Positions 9,177 to 19,052 of a stretch of DNA of 64,000 nt are shown here, piece after piece. Below the pieces are notes generated by a model. The model saw only the letters and a list, made by a program, of their open reading frames with translations. It was not told where the DNA came from and did not search any database. The stretch is from Bacillus carboniphilus (GTDB lineage Bacteria; Bacillota; Bacilli; Bacillales; JAIVKR01), in contig NZ_CP129013.1 in the NCBI RefSeq assembly GCF_020524035.2, positions 1,353,822-1,417,821 of the forward strand, written 5' to 3'. Made by a program: the position numbers and the translations under genes. Each line of letters opens with the position of its first letter. The first letter of the stretch is position 1.

Positions 9177-10166
9177 TTAGGATGAATAAACTTGTTTAAA
9201 CAACTCAATAACAGAAAGCGCACTTTTAGAAACGGACTGTTTCCCTTTTATAATATCGCTCTCCAATTGTGATATATGCTCTTTAATGATTGGATGCTGA
9301 AAAACTAATCTCTCCACTTGTTCTTTAATTAAATCATGAAGCCATTCTTTCTGTTGCTCTTCTCGTCTTTTTTTAAATAAGCCATTCTTTTCTACTCTCT
9401 CCCGAAACTGCTCAATCTTAGTCCATATCTCTTCTATTCCACTTTCTTTAGTTGACGAACAAAGAACCGCTTCAGTCAACCATCCTTCCGTATAAGAGGT
9501 GAGGAAATGGAGAATGGTATTCAATTCTTGTTTTGCTTTGACAGCTCTTTGCTTATTGTCTCCATCTGCTTTATTGACAACAACTAGATCTGGCAGCTCC
9601 ATAATTCCCTTTTTCATCACTTGAAGCTCATCACCAGCTCCAGTTAAAACAATCAATAAAAAGAAATCGACCATATTTCGAACAACATATTCTCCTTGTC
9701 CTACCCCAACAGTTTCAACTAAAATAACATCATATCCCGCTGCTTCACACAGAATGATAGATTCCCTTGTTTTACGGCTTACTCCGCCTAACTTCCCCCC
9801 TGCTGGTGAAGGTCTAATAAAGGCTTTATGATCTCTTGCTAGTCTCTCCATTCTTGTCTTATCTCCTAAAATACTACCCTTAGATACTTGACTACTTGGA
9901 TCGATTGCCAGTACGGCAACCTTAAGTCCTTTACTTGTCAAATATGTTCCGAAAGAATCAATAAATGTACTTTTTCCTGCTCCAGGTACTCCTGTAATAC
10001 CGATCCTAATCGTTTTATTTTGATGAGACATAAGTGCTTGCAGAAGCATTTGACCTTCCTCAAAATGTTTTTGTGAGTTGCTTTCAACTAGAGTTATGCC
10101 TCTTGCAAGGGACGCTCGATCTCCTGCTATTATGCCATTTGTAAGTTCTTCAACCGTTTGTCTCAT
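9177..10166 (-). CDS. meaB: Methylmalonyl-CoA mutase-associated GTPase MeaB
   Basis: The 329-residue G3E-family GTPase has Walker [13 protein letters not shown] near residue 50, the switch and Walker B region with [10 protein letters not shown], and the base-recognition NKAD motif in [10 protein letters not shown]. MeaB-type chaperones protect B12 mutases and gate cofactor loading. Its ATG (10166-10164) overlaps the mutB TGA (10165-10163) as ATGA, a classic coupled arrangement, which decides the start over an in-frame ATG at 10205. It ends the mutA-mutB-meaB operon. Confidence 0.93.
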   Translation of the reverse strand: MRQTVEELTNGIIAGDRASLARGITLVESNSQKHFEEGQMLLQALMSHQNKTIRIGITGVPGAGKSTFIDSFGTYLTSKGLKVAVLAIDPSSQVSKGSILGDKTRMERLARDHKAFIRPSPAGGKLGGVSRKTRESIILCEAAGYDVILVETVGVGQGEYVVRNMVDFFLLIVLTGAGDELQVMKKGIMELPDLVVVNKADGDNKQRAVKAKQELNTILHFLTSYTEGWLTEAVLCSSTKESGIEEIWTKIEQFRERVEKNGLFKKRREEQQKEWLHDLIKEQVERLVFQHPIIKEHISQLESDIIKGKQSVSKSALSVIELFKQVYSS

Positions 10167-12314
10167 CTTATAGCATCCTCTAAACCTAACTGTTCGCAGA
10201 TGCAATCCAATATTTTATTGGCTGCTGCAGGTATATTTGTTCCAGGTCCGAAGATCTCAGTAGCTCCTTGCTCCTTTAAGAATTTGTAGTCTTGAAATGG
10301 GATGACTCCACCACAAATGACAAGAATATCTTCCCTTCCTAAAGCTTTTAGCTCTTTTACTAATTCAGGTAATAATGTTCGATGTCCGCCAGCTAAAGAA
10401 CTCATTCCAACAACATGAACATCATTCTCAACTGCTTGAGCGGCAGTTTCAGCAGGGGTTTGAAAAAGTGGACCAATATCAACATCAAACCCAAGATCGG
10501 CATAGGCGGTTGCCACTACTTTCGCACCTCGATCATGTCCATCTTGCCCCATCTTCGCCACTAAAATTCTTGGTCTTCGTCCTTCTACTTCGTAAAACTG
10601 ATTTGTACGTTCTCTAACAGCTAAAATAACCTCTTCATTTTTATACTCTGACTGATAGACACCACTAATAGATCTAATAACTGCTTGATGACGCTTTGCA
10701 ACCTTTTCAACCGCATAAGAAATCTCTCCTAAAGTTGCTCTTTGCCTCGCAGCCTTAACAGCTAAATCAAGTAGGTTCCCCCTCTTTCGTTCTCGTAGCT
10801 TCGGTTAAGTCGTCAAGAGCTTTTTGCACTGCTCGCTCATCTCTATCTTGCTTTAATTGTCTTAATCTAGCCAATTGTTTTTCTCGAACTTCGGAATTAT
10901 CAATGTTTAAAACTTCTAAATCCTGTTCTTCATGTTCAAGCTTAAATTTATTTACACCAATGATCGCTTCTTTTCCAGAATCAATTTTCGCTTGTCTTTT
11001 AGCAGCGGCTTCTTCAATTCTCATTTTTGGTAAGCCCGTTTCAATCGCTTTCGCCATGCCACCAAGTTCTTCAATTTCGTCCATATGTTCATGCGCTCGT
11101 TGTATCAAATCTGCCGTCAACTTTTCCACATAATAAGAACCTGCCCAAGGGTCAATCACGTTACAAATACTTGTTTCTTGTTGCAAATAAAGCTGTGTGT
11201 TACGCGCAATTCTAGCCGAAAAGTCTGTTGGTAATGCGATCGCTTCATCTAACGCATTCGTATGAAGGGATTGTGTGTGTCCCATGACCGCTGCATGGGC
11301 TTCAATACACGTTCGAATAACATTATTATATGGATCTTGTTCAGTTAAGCTCCAACCTGACGTTTGAGAATGTGTCCGTAAAGCCATCGACTTTGGATTG
11401 TTAGGGTTAAATTGTTTGACTACTTTCGACCATAAATAACGTCCAGCTCTCATTTTGGCCACTTCCATAAAGTAGTTCATTCCAACTGCCCAAAAAAATG
11501 ATAGTCGTGGAGCAAACTGATCAATAGAAAGGCCTGCCTTTAACCCTGTCCGAATATATTCCAATCCATCGGCTATTGTATAGGCCAATTCCAAATCAGC
11601 AGGCGCACCAGCTTCTTGCATATGATAGCCAGAAATACTAATACTATTAAACTTAGGCATATTCTCTGAAGTATATTTAAAAATATCACCGATTATTCTC
11701 ATTGATGTATCTGGAGGGTAAATATAGGTGTTTCTCACCATATATTCTTTTAAAATATCATTTTGGATCGTTCCTGTTAATTCTTCTTTTTTTACCCCTT
11801 GCTCCTCTGCCGTAACAATATAAAAGGCCATAATAGGTAAAACAGCACCATTCATTGTCATCGAAACCGACATTTTATTTAAAGGGATTTGATCAAATAA
11901 GATTTTCATATCTAATATGGAATCAATGGCTACACCTGCCTTTCCTACATCTCCAACAACACGCGAGTGATCCGAATCATACCCTCGATGAGTCGCTAAA
12001 TCAAAAGCAACAGATAGTCCTTTTTGCCCCATTTCTAAGTTTCGACGATAAAAAGCATTGCTTTCCTCAGCAGTAGAAAAACCTGCATATTGACGAATCG
12101 TCCACGGTCTATTGATATACATTGTGGCATAAGGCCCCCTTACGTAGGGAGGAAGTCCCGGTAACGTGTTAAGATGAACAAGATTTTCAATATCCTGCTT
12201 TTGATAATTAGATTGGATCAATATATTCTCATTTGTTTGAAATAAGTCCTTGTCCTTTTTATCGTTTGTTGCTACTTGCATAAACGGATGGTCTTTAAGC
12301 CTCACCTTACTCAT
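10163..12314 (-). CDS. mutB: Methylmalonyl-CoA mutase large subunit, interrupted by a +1 frameshift
   Basis: Two frames together encode an intact large subunit. The catalytic TIM-barrel part (12314 to about 10779) includes [14 protein letters not shown]-like residues and [16 protein letters not shown]; the C-terminal part carries the cobalamin domain with the DxHxxG motif in [13 protein letters not shown]. The join is a run of five C (plus strand, 10778-10782) where removing one base gives [19 protein letters not shown] and a 716-residue protein, a normal length. The enzyme isomerises methylmalonyl-CoA to succinyl-CoA with adenosylcobalamin. The start overlaps mutA by 8 bases. The homopolymer context favours a sequencing error. 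Confidence 0.9.
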
Positions 12315-14049
12315 AATCCTTTCCTCCTAACTGCTTTTGCATATGAAGTAAGAACGAATACGCGTCCATATTAGTAGAAATAAGCGAAATGTTAGGGTGT
12401 TTTTGTAGTGATAAAGGTAGTTTCCTAGCTACGACGTACAATTGCTTAATGGATAAAAACTGCTCTACCGTTGAGTCCTGCAATTGCTGGTAATCATCAT
12501 CTGTTCCACAAAGAATACAAATCTCTTTCTCTTGAAATTGTCGACTTACATGCCCTTTCATTCCACCAGAGGCCAAAATCCCATTAACAAAGTCAAGTCT
12601 TGGTTTATATTCTTTCAATTCTCCAACAACATAGATTGGTATATTTTCAGTTAGTTTTTGCGATTTCAAGCGTAGTTGTTCATACGATTCCGCTAAACGA
12701 GAGGGATTAAGTTTTTTTACCATCTCATTCTTATCATTACTCAACATAAAACCAGTATTAAGATTCGTTCTTTCAGAGGTCACAGCATCATTTATATTTG
12801 CATACATGTTGACTCCAATCATCGATTTTTGGCGATGATACAATTGATTCTCATGCTGGTTACTTAATTTCTCTATTGAACCTTGAACTTTTCCCAATTT
12901 TAGTGCTTGTATAAACCCTCCTTGTTCATCAATCTCTTGCATAAGAGCCCATGCTTTTTCTGCTAATGAGTTTGATAAAGATTCAATATAATAGGAGCCT
13001 TTCGCTGGATCCGCTACTTTACTTAATAAACTTTCTTCTTTAAATAAAAAATGTGTATTTTGAGCAATTCTAGCTCCATGTAAAGAATCGCTTTCTGTTA
13101 AAAAGTTATACGGTAAAATTGTTAATCCATCCACATTCGCGCAAATAGCTGAAAAGGCTTCACCAGTTGTTCTTAGTAAGTTGACTTGCTCGTCTAAAAT
13201 CGATTTATTGCGAATAGCCGTTTTAGCGTGCAAATAGATTTTTCTCGACCCTTTAGAAACGCCATAGACCTTTATCAAGTTCGACCATATCTTTCGAGCA
13301 GCACGAAACTTGGAAACCTCTGTAAAAAACTGTGATCCAATTGAAAATGAAAAAGCGGTTTTGTCTATTAAGTCATCAATCGACACTCCATGATTGATAA
13401 GTTCATCAATCCATTCTTTCCAAGCTGAAAAGGTGTACGCTAATTCTTTTACAGCATCAGCTCCAGCTTCATGGTAGATTGCCCCTTTAAAAAGAAATAG
13501 TTTAAGGTTTAATGAATGAATATTCAGCCATTGAACTAACTGTTTACTCTGTTCTATATTCTCTTCATAAGAAAAGTGGCCCGTTAATAATAACTTTTCA
13601 TATGGATCAAAGCCAACAACCCCTTGTAAGCGCTCACTTTTTTCATTAAGGTACTGTAAAAAACTAAGAATTTTCGTTGGTGATTGCGATGCGTCAATAA
13701 AGATCTTATAGTTTGATAAATCAATATTTTCAAAAGCTGATTGTAGATCTCCCACAGAAGCGAATGTCTGTAGCTCATCAATATAAATCGTATTCAGCCC
13801 TCTTTGAGAAAAAAAATCTAAATTCTTTTTATATTCTTCAATTGTTTGTCCAGGTATTCTTTGGCAAACATCCCATTCAACTGGGCTAGTTGGCTGTTCA
13901 AAACTCTGAATATGTTGCAAATCTTCTTCTGTATAAAAAGGCTTTAATCTTATTCCTTCATCTAATTCTGTTGATATCGATGATAGATCTCTTCCTCTCA
14001 AAGCTTTTTTTGCTAGTTCTTCCCATCTAGATAACATTGTTTCGTTCAC
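12307..14049 (-). CDS. mutA: Methylmalonyl-CoA mutase small subunit
   Basis: This 580-residue paralogue of the large subunit has the mutase barrel ([46 protein letters not shown]) but its C-terminal cobalamin-like domain lacks the DxHxxG motif, as expected for the non-catalytic subunit. It forms a heterodimer with MutB. I take the GTG at 14049 as start, since AAGGGG stands about 9 bases upstream; a longer frame opens at ATG 14088. It is the first gene of mutA-mutB-meaB. I found no B12 riboswitch in the short leader. Confidence 0.9.
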   Translation of the reverse strand: MNETMLSRWEELAKKALRGRDLSSISTELDEGIRLKPFYTEEDLQHIQSFEQPTSPVEWDVCQRIPGQTIEEYKKNLDFFSQRGLNTIYIDELQTFASVGDLQSAFENIDLSNYKIFIDASQSPTKILSFLQYLNEKSERLQGVVGFDPYEKLLLTGHFSYEENIEQSKQLVQWLNIHSLNLKLFLFKGAIYHEAGADAVKELAYTFSAWKEWIDELINHGVSIDDLIDKTAFSFSIGSQFFTEVSKFRAARKIWSNLIKVYGVSKGSRKIYLHAKTAIRNKSILDEQVNLLRTTGEAFSAICANVDGLTILPYNFLTESDSLHGARIAQNTHFLFKEESLLSKVADPAKGSYYIESLSNSLAEKAWALMQEIDEQGGFIQALKLGKVQGSIEKLSNQHENQLYHRQKSMIGVNMYANINDAVTSERTNLNTGFMLSNDKNEMVKKLNPSRLAESYEQLRLKSQKLTENIPIYVVGELKEYKPRLDFVNGILASGGMKGHVSRQFQEKEICILCGTDDDYQQLQDSTVEQFLSIKQLYVVARKLPLSLQKHPNISLISTNMDAYSFLLHMQKQLGGKDYE

Positions 14050-14141
14050 AAGACCCATCCCCTTTCGGCTGTTTAAACGAATGTTCAAAATGTGCTACTA
14101 TAATTATATTTTAGTATATCTTAATGAGATGGACAACGGTA

Positions 14142-14590
14142 TCATAACAGGAATAAAGGTGCTTCCTTGTCTTTTTTGGTTATCTCTTCAGGGAACATCT
14201 CCTCTATTGTAAATGAAAAATGTATACATTCTGAGGCTCTTTATACTCGATTACTGAATAACCAGAACTATCTTTTTTTAAACGAATGAGCACTGGCATT
14301 GAATGACCTGTTTGCCCGTCTGTTCCAGTCTCCTTATTATATCCAGCATAAAACAAGTGCATATATAGATATCTCATTATTCTCTTAATTAGCTCTATAG
14401 ATTTCATGAAATTCGAATTTTTTCTATAGGACAAAGGCTTCAACGTTTTTTTCAACGATATAATTTGAAATTACTTCATGCATTTTATCTGTAACAACTT
14501 TTTCACTTTCTTGAAATCTTCTCTTTGTCCACACCCCGTTAACATTATGAGTAGTATCAAGCTTCCTAATACCATTTTTTGTTTAACCAT
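14142..14590 (-). pseudogene. Decayed lipoprotein gene
   Basis: Starting at ATG 14590 is a clear lipoprotein signal (MVKQKMVLGSLILLIMLTGCG), after which the frame must be changed several times to stay homologous-looking: SEKVVTDKMHEVISNYIVEK in one frame, then a stop near 14432, then GTDGQTGHSMPVLIRLKK and YSVIEYKEPQ in another, then SFTIEEMFPEE in a third. The final stop is at 14142-14144. At least three frameshifts and an internal stop indicate a genuine pseudogene rather than single sequencing errors. The function of the ancestral extracytoplasmic lipoprotein is unknown. Confidence 0.6.
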
Positions 14591-14842
14591 TCCTCTTCCT
14601 CCAAATACATAATTATAAATAAGCTAAACTACCTTATTCTATTTGCAAAATGTAAAAACCTTTCTTAACCTTTAGATGCATGTTCAAAATAACAAATACA
14701 CACATTAGAGCATATAATATAAAAAAACGGAGTTTTCACTGTTTTATTTGACTAACACAAATATGCACTATTAAGATTTCGTTAAAATTTCTACACCAAA
14801 ATATCATTTTTGCTAAGTTTATAAGAAACGGAGTTTGGTAAA

Positions 14843-15688
14843 ATGAAAGCATATTACTCTTGTCTCCTAGATAGCAAACCGAAGTTTTATAAACAATGTT
14901 TCTTATTAGTTCATTCGCTGATTGAGTTAGCGAATGTACCACCTCAACATATTTGGGTACATTTCACAAATGATGTTGATGAGATGATTTTACAGCAGTT
15001 ACAAGCCCTAAAAATACAACTATTTGAAATTGAACGTTTTGGAGATGAAAGATACTGCAACAAAATCGCCCAACTTTCAAATAAAAACCTTCATCACGCG
15101 GACTTAGTTGTGTTAATGGACACAGATATGATTGTCACCAAACCTTTTATTGAAAACGTAAGCATTGATTGTGTGAACGGGAAAATTGTCGACTTGGCCA
15201 ATCCAGATATAAATGTACTTGAAGACATTTTTCAAAAAGCAGGAATAGAAAGGACATTAGGAAGGGTTAAAACAGATATAAGTAAAGAGGAGACGTTAAA
15301 AGGAAACTTTAATGGAGGACTTTATATCATTCCTAAAAAGTATATGAAAACAGTAAATGAAAGTTGGCGAAAATGGGCATTGTGGCTCTTAGAGAAAAAA
15401 CATTTGCATAAAGCCGGAAAAGGAATACATGTCGATCAAGTTAGTTTTTGTATGACTCTACATGAAAACAAGTTACCAATAGAACATTTAAATAGAAAAT
15501 ACAATATGCCTACACATTTATCTTTTTATAAAGACGTCGATCCTTATATTTTACACTATCATGATCTGTTGACATCAAACGGACTTCTGCCCGTTGATCC
15601 TCATTCAAGCAATGCCTATAAAAACACCTTAGAAAAAGTAAATTCATTTATCCACTCTTCTTATAGGAAATTCAATTTAGAATCATAA
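14843..15688 (+). CDS. Putative glycosyltransferase (GT-A-like)
   Basis: A 281-residue plus-strand gene among minus-strand neighbours. It looks like a soluble nucleotide-sugar transferase: LVVLMDTDMIV near residue 93 supplies a DxD motif, NFNGGLYIIPKKY near 160 resembles the acceptor-side FNGG motif of GT8-like enzymes, and GIHVDQVSFCMTL near 200 the later conserved Asp. No membrane segment is seen. There is no glycan cluster around it, so substrate and role are unknown. It separates the mut and bkd operons and may be an acquired gene. Confidence 0.65.
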   Translation: MKAYYSCLLDSKPKFYKQCFLLVHSLIELANVPPQHIWVHFTNDVDEMILQQLQALKIQLFEIERFGDERYCNKIAQLSNKNLHHADLVVLMDTDMIVTKPFIENVSIDCVNGKIVDLANPDINVLEDIFQKAGIERTLGRVKTDISKEETLKGNFNGGLYIIPKKYMKTVNESWRKWALWLLEKKHLHKAGKGIHVDQVSFCMTLHENKLPIEHLNRKYNMPTHLSFYKDVDPYILHYHDLLTSNGLLPVDPHSSNAYKNTLEKVNSFIHSSYRKFNLES

Positions 15689-15734
15689 GTGTAAAAGTAG
15701 ACCTACTTGATTAACAGTAGGTCTACTTTTACAC
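15689..15734. terminator. Bidirectional terminator between the glycosyltransferase gene and bkdB
   Basis: GTGTAAAAGTAGACCTACT and its exact complement AGTAGGTCTACTTTTACAC make a 19-bp perfect stem with an 8-base loop, located between two convergent stop codons. A and T runs on both sides allow termination in both directions. Confidence 0.9.
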
Positions 15735-15737
15735 TAA

Positions 15738-17015
15738 TTAATATACAGACGTTGTCTCACTCGAAACGTTTTCTAAAATTTCTTTTACTCTCGCTAAGAA
15801 TCGTCCGCACACTAGACCATCTAACACGCGATGATCGAGTGATAAGCAAAGGTTAATCATATCTCGGGCAGCAAACATTCCGCCTTCCATCACAACAGGT
15901 TTTTTCACAATCGATTCTACTTGTAAAATCGCCGCTTGAGGATAATTAATAATACCCATCGATTGGACAGAACCAAATGATCCAGTATTATTCACGGTAA
16001 ACGTTCCACCTTTCATGTCTTCTGAGGACAGTTTACCAGCTCTGACCTTTTGGGCTAGTTCATTTATTTCCCGAGCAATTCCTTTAATCGTTTTTTCATC
16101 TGCATTTTTAATAACAGGGACAAATAAGGCATCGTCAGTAGCTACGGCAATAGAAAGGTTGATATCTTTCTTCTGGACGATCTTGTCCCCTGCCCACATG
16201 GAATTAATCTCTGGGAACTCCTTCAATGCTTGAGCAACAGCTTTTACAAAGAAAGCGAAGAACGTTAAGCTAAACCCTTCTTTCGCTTTAAAAGGCTCTT
16301 TTAACTGATTGCGGTAGTTTACTAAATTCGTGACATCTGCTTCTACCATCATCCATGCATGAGGCGCTTCATGTTTACTTCGCACCATGTTTTGTGCTAT
16401 AGCTTGGCGAACACCTGATACCGGTATTTCCTTATCTCCCACTTGAACATCCACTAGAGCACTCGGAGTTGCCTTTTGGACAGGTCTGCTTTCATTAAGT
16501 GATTTTTGTTCAGGTGCTTGTTTTTGTTCAACTATTACTTCTTCTTGTGCTATTGGAATGGAACCTGAATCAATCAGTTTTTGCAAATCTTTACGGGTAA
16601 TTCTTCCTCCTTTCCCAGTTCCATCAACTTTCTCTAAATCAATCTCATTCTCCTGTGCTAAACGAAGGACCGCCGGAGAGTATCTCTTTTTGTTCGATTG
16701 GTCTTGATTCTCTTTATGCTCAGTTTCTTTCGGCTGTTGTTCTTCCTTTTCTACTTTACTATTCTCTGGTTTTCCTTCAACATCAACCTTACAGATGATT
16801 TCACCAACTTGAAGCGTTTCATCCTCTTTAGCGATAATTTCTTTGATCGTACCAGTAAAAGAGGACGGGATTTCAGCGTTCACCTTATCTGTCATCACTT
16901 CTGCAATTGGGTCATATTTATTAACATGGTCTCCTTCAGCAACAAACCATTTACTGATTGTTCCTTCAGTGACACTCTCGCCTAACTGTGGCATTTTCAT
17001 TTCTTCAATCGCCAT
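15738..17015 (-). CDS. bkdB: Branched-chain 2-oxoacid dehydrogenase E2 (dihydrolipoyl acyltransferase)
   Basis: The 425-residue protein has an N-terminal lipoyl domain (VMTDKVNAEIPS, lipoyl-Lys near 44), a charged linker, a peripheral subunit-binding domain (YSPAVLRLAQENEIDLEKV near 115) and the catalytic acyltransferase domain ending in LSLDHRVLDG with the active-site His and Asp. It moves the branched acyl group to CoA as the core of the BKD complex. GGAGGGG precedes the ATG. It is the last gene of the bkd operon and is followed by a strong terminator. Confidence 0.95.
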   Translation of the reverse strand: MAIEEMKMPQLGESVTEGTISKWFVAEGDHVNKYDPIAEVMTDKVNAEIPSSFTGTIKEIIAKEDETLQVGEIICKVDVEGKPENSKVEKEEQQPKETEHKENQDQSNKKRYSPAVLRLAQENEIDLEKVDGTGKGGRITRKDLQKLIDSGSIPIAQEEVIVEQKQAPEQKSLNESRPVQKATPSALVDVQVGDKEIPVSGVRQAIAQNMVRSKHEAPHAWMMVEADVTNLVNYRNQLKEPFKAKEGFSLTFFAFFVKAVAQALKEFPEINSMWAGDKIVQKKDINLSIAVATDDALFVPVIKNADEKTIKGIAREINELAQKVRAGKLSSEDMKGGTFTVNNTGSFGSVQSMGIINYPQAAILQVESIVKKPVVMEGGMFAARDMINLCLSLDHRVLDGLVCGRFLARVKEILENVSSETTSVY

Positions 17016-17028
17016 ATTATCCCCTCCT

Positions 17029-18012
17029 TTAAAATTCAGCTAACTCTCTCATTGCTTTTTCGACTTTATCAGGATTAATCATAAAATGTTTTTCCATTGT
17101 TGGTGCATACGGCATAGCTGGTACATCCGGTCCTGCTAAACGCTCGATAGGTGCATCTAAATCAAATAAACAGTTTTCCGCAATCACTGCCGCTACTTCA
17201 CTCATGATGCTTCCCTCTTTTGTATCTTCCGTTACTAAGAGAACTTTCCCTGTTTTAGAAGCAGCCTCGATAATGGCGTCTTGATCTAAAGGGTAAACTG
17301 TTCTTAAGTCTAAAATATGAGCCGAAATTCCATCCTTGGCAAGTCGGTCTGCTGCTTGCAAAGCAAAATGTACCCCTAATCCGTATGTAATGACGGTAAT
17401 ATCCTCACCTTCACGTTTTACATCCGCTTTTCCTATTGGCAACACATAATCATCACTCGGAACTTCTCCTTTAATTAATCGATACGCCCGTTTGTGTTCA
17501 AAGAAAAGCACAGGATCATCATCACGGATTGCGGCTTTTAAGAGTCCTTTCACATCATAAGGAGTGGATGGCATGACTATTTTCAAACCAGGTTGATTTG
17601 CAAAAAGAGCCTCAACAGATTGCGAATGATAGAGGGCTCCATGAATGCCTCCACCATAAGGAGCACGAATGGTAATCGGACATTGCCAATCGTTATTGGA
17701 CCGATAACGGATTTTAGCTGCCTCTGACACAATTTGATTGACTGCTGGCATGATAAAATCGGCAAACTGCATTTCAGCGACTGGTCTCATGCCGTACATA
17801 GCAGCTCCAATTCCAACTCCAGCAATCGCCGATTCTGCTAAAGGGGTATCTAAAACTCGATCTTCTCCAAATTGCTCGTAAAGACCGTTGGTTGCTTTAA
17901 ATACACCTCCTTTACGTCCTACATCTTCTCCTAACACAAACACTTTTTCATCTCGTTCCATTTCTTCTCGAAGAGCCATTGTGACAGCATCAATATATGA
18001 TATTACAGGCAT
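17029..18012 (-). CDS. bkdAB: Branched-chain 2-oxoacid dehydrogenase E1 beta
   Basis: The 327-residue protein is the transketolase-like beta chain: VLGEDVGRKGGVFKAT near residue 27, DTPLAESAIAGVGIGAA near 57 with the conserved Glu for thiamine diphosphate activation, and the C-terminal swivel domain with LLVTEDTKEGS. With BkdAA it decarboxylates the 2-keto acids of Leu, Ile and Val and acylates the lipoyl group of BkdB. It is 13 bases upstream of bkdB and 18 downstream of bkdAA. Confidence 0.95.
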   Translation of the reverse strand: MPVISYIDAVTMALREEMERDEKVFVLGEDVGRKGGVFKATNGLYEQFGEDRVLDTPLAESAIAGVGIGAAMYGMRPVAEMQFADFIMPAVNQIVSEAAKIRYRSNNDWQCPITIRAPYGGGIHGALYHSQSVEALFANQPGLKIVMPSTPYDVKGLLKAAIRDDDPVLFFEHKRAYRLIKGEVPSDDYVLPIGKADVKREGEDITVITYGLGVHFALQAADRLAKDGISAHILDLRTVYPLDQDAIIEAASKTGKVLLVTEDTKEGSIMSEVAAVIAENCLFDLDAPIERLAGPDVPAMPYAPTMEKHFMINPDKVEKAMRELAEF

Positions 18013-18030
18013 TTGTCTTCCCCCTCTACT

Positions 18031-19023
18031 TTAGTTCCCATACACATGCGTTAATGCAGACTCAGGTTCGGCATAAGGTGCATCTTCAGCATAGTCGGTC
18101 GCTTCATTGACCAACTTGGTGATTTTATCGTTTATTTCTTTTTCAGATTCCTCTGTTAGAACCTTTACTTCTCTTAAATATGTAGCAAACGTCACAAGTG
18201 GATCTTTTTGCTTTGCTTCAGCTACTTCATCTTGATTACGATAGGCTCGATCATCGTCATCGCTTGAATGAGGAGTTAATCGATAGGAGACAGCTTCAAT
18301 TAATGTAGGGCCTTCTCCTCTGCGTCCTCTATCAGCCGCTTCTTTGACGACTTCATAAACAGCTAATGGATCATTTCCATCTATTGTATATCCTGGCATT
18401 CCATAGCCAATGGCTCGATCCGAAACTTTTTCACAAGCCAATTGTTTCTCTATAGGAACAGAGATGGCATACTTATTGTTTTCACACATAAAAATGACTG
18501 GTAGCTTATGAACACCAGCAAAGTTCGCTCCTTCGTGGAAATCACCTTGGTTTGATGACCCTTCTCCAAACGTAGTGAATGTGACAATATCTTTCTTTTC
18601 CATTTTCCCTGCAAGGGCGACACCCACTGCGTGAGGAACTTGTGTGGTAACAGGAGATGAACCTGTTACAATTCGATTTTTCTTTTGACCAAAATGACCT
18701 GGCATTTGTCTTCCTCCAGAGTTAGGGTCCTCTGCTTTCGCAAAACCTGATAGCATAATTTCTTTTGCTGTCATTCCGAATGCTAGCACAACCCCTAGAT
18801 CGCGATAGTATGGAAGAACGTAATCTTTTTCTCGATTAAGAGCAAATGCAGCTCCCACTTGAGCAGCCTCTTGACCTTGACATGACACGACAAATGGAAT
18901 TTTACCTGAACGATTTAATAACCACATACGTTCGTCTAGTTTACGTGCAAGTAGCATTGTTTCAAACATTTCAATGACATCTTGGTCTGATAATCCTAAC
19001 GTTTGATGACGATCTTTTGACAT
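18031..19023 (-). CDS. bkdAA: Branched-chain 2-oxoacid dehydrogenase E1 alpha
   Basis: About 330 residues with the thiamine diphosphate-binding region GEGSSNQGDFHEGANFAG and CENNKYAISVP, and the phosphorylation-loop-like YRLTPHSSDDDDRAY. I start it at ATG 19023, 5 to 10 bases after AGGAGGGG; an upstream in-frame start at 19056 would overlap lpdV. It forms the E1 heterotetramer with BkdAB. Confidence 0.95.
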   Translation of the reverse strand: MSKDRHQTLGLSDQDVIEMFETMLLARKLDERMWLLNRSGKIPFVVSCQGQEAAQVGAAFALNREKDYVLPYYRDLGVVLAFGMTAKEIMLSGFAKAEDPNSGGRQMPGHFGQKKNRIVTGSSPVTTQVPHAVGVALAGKMEKKDIVTFTTFGEGSSNQGDFHEGANFAGVHKLPVIFMCENNKYAISVPIEKQLACEKVSDRAIGYGMPGYTIDGNDPLAVYEVVKEAADRGRRGEGPTLIEAVSYRLTPHSSDDDDRAYRNQDEVAEAKQKDPLVTFATYLREVKVLTEESEKEINDKITKLVNEATDYAEDAPYAEPESALTHVYGN

Positions 19024-19052
19024 TTTAACCCCTCCTAATATAACTGAACTTA

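Noticed and set aside
14089-14142. B12 riboswitch before mutA
   Set aside because: The leader is too short and has no B12-box-like sequence.
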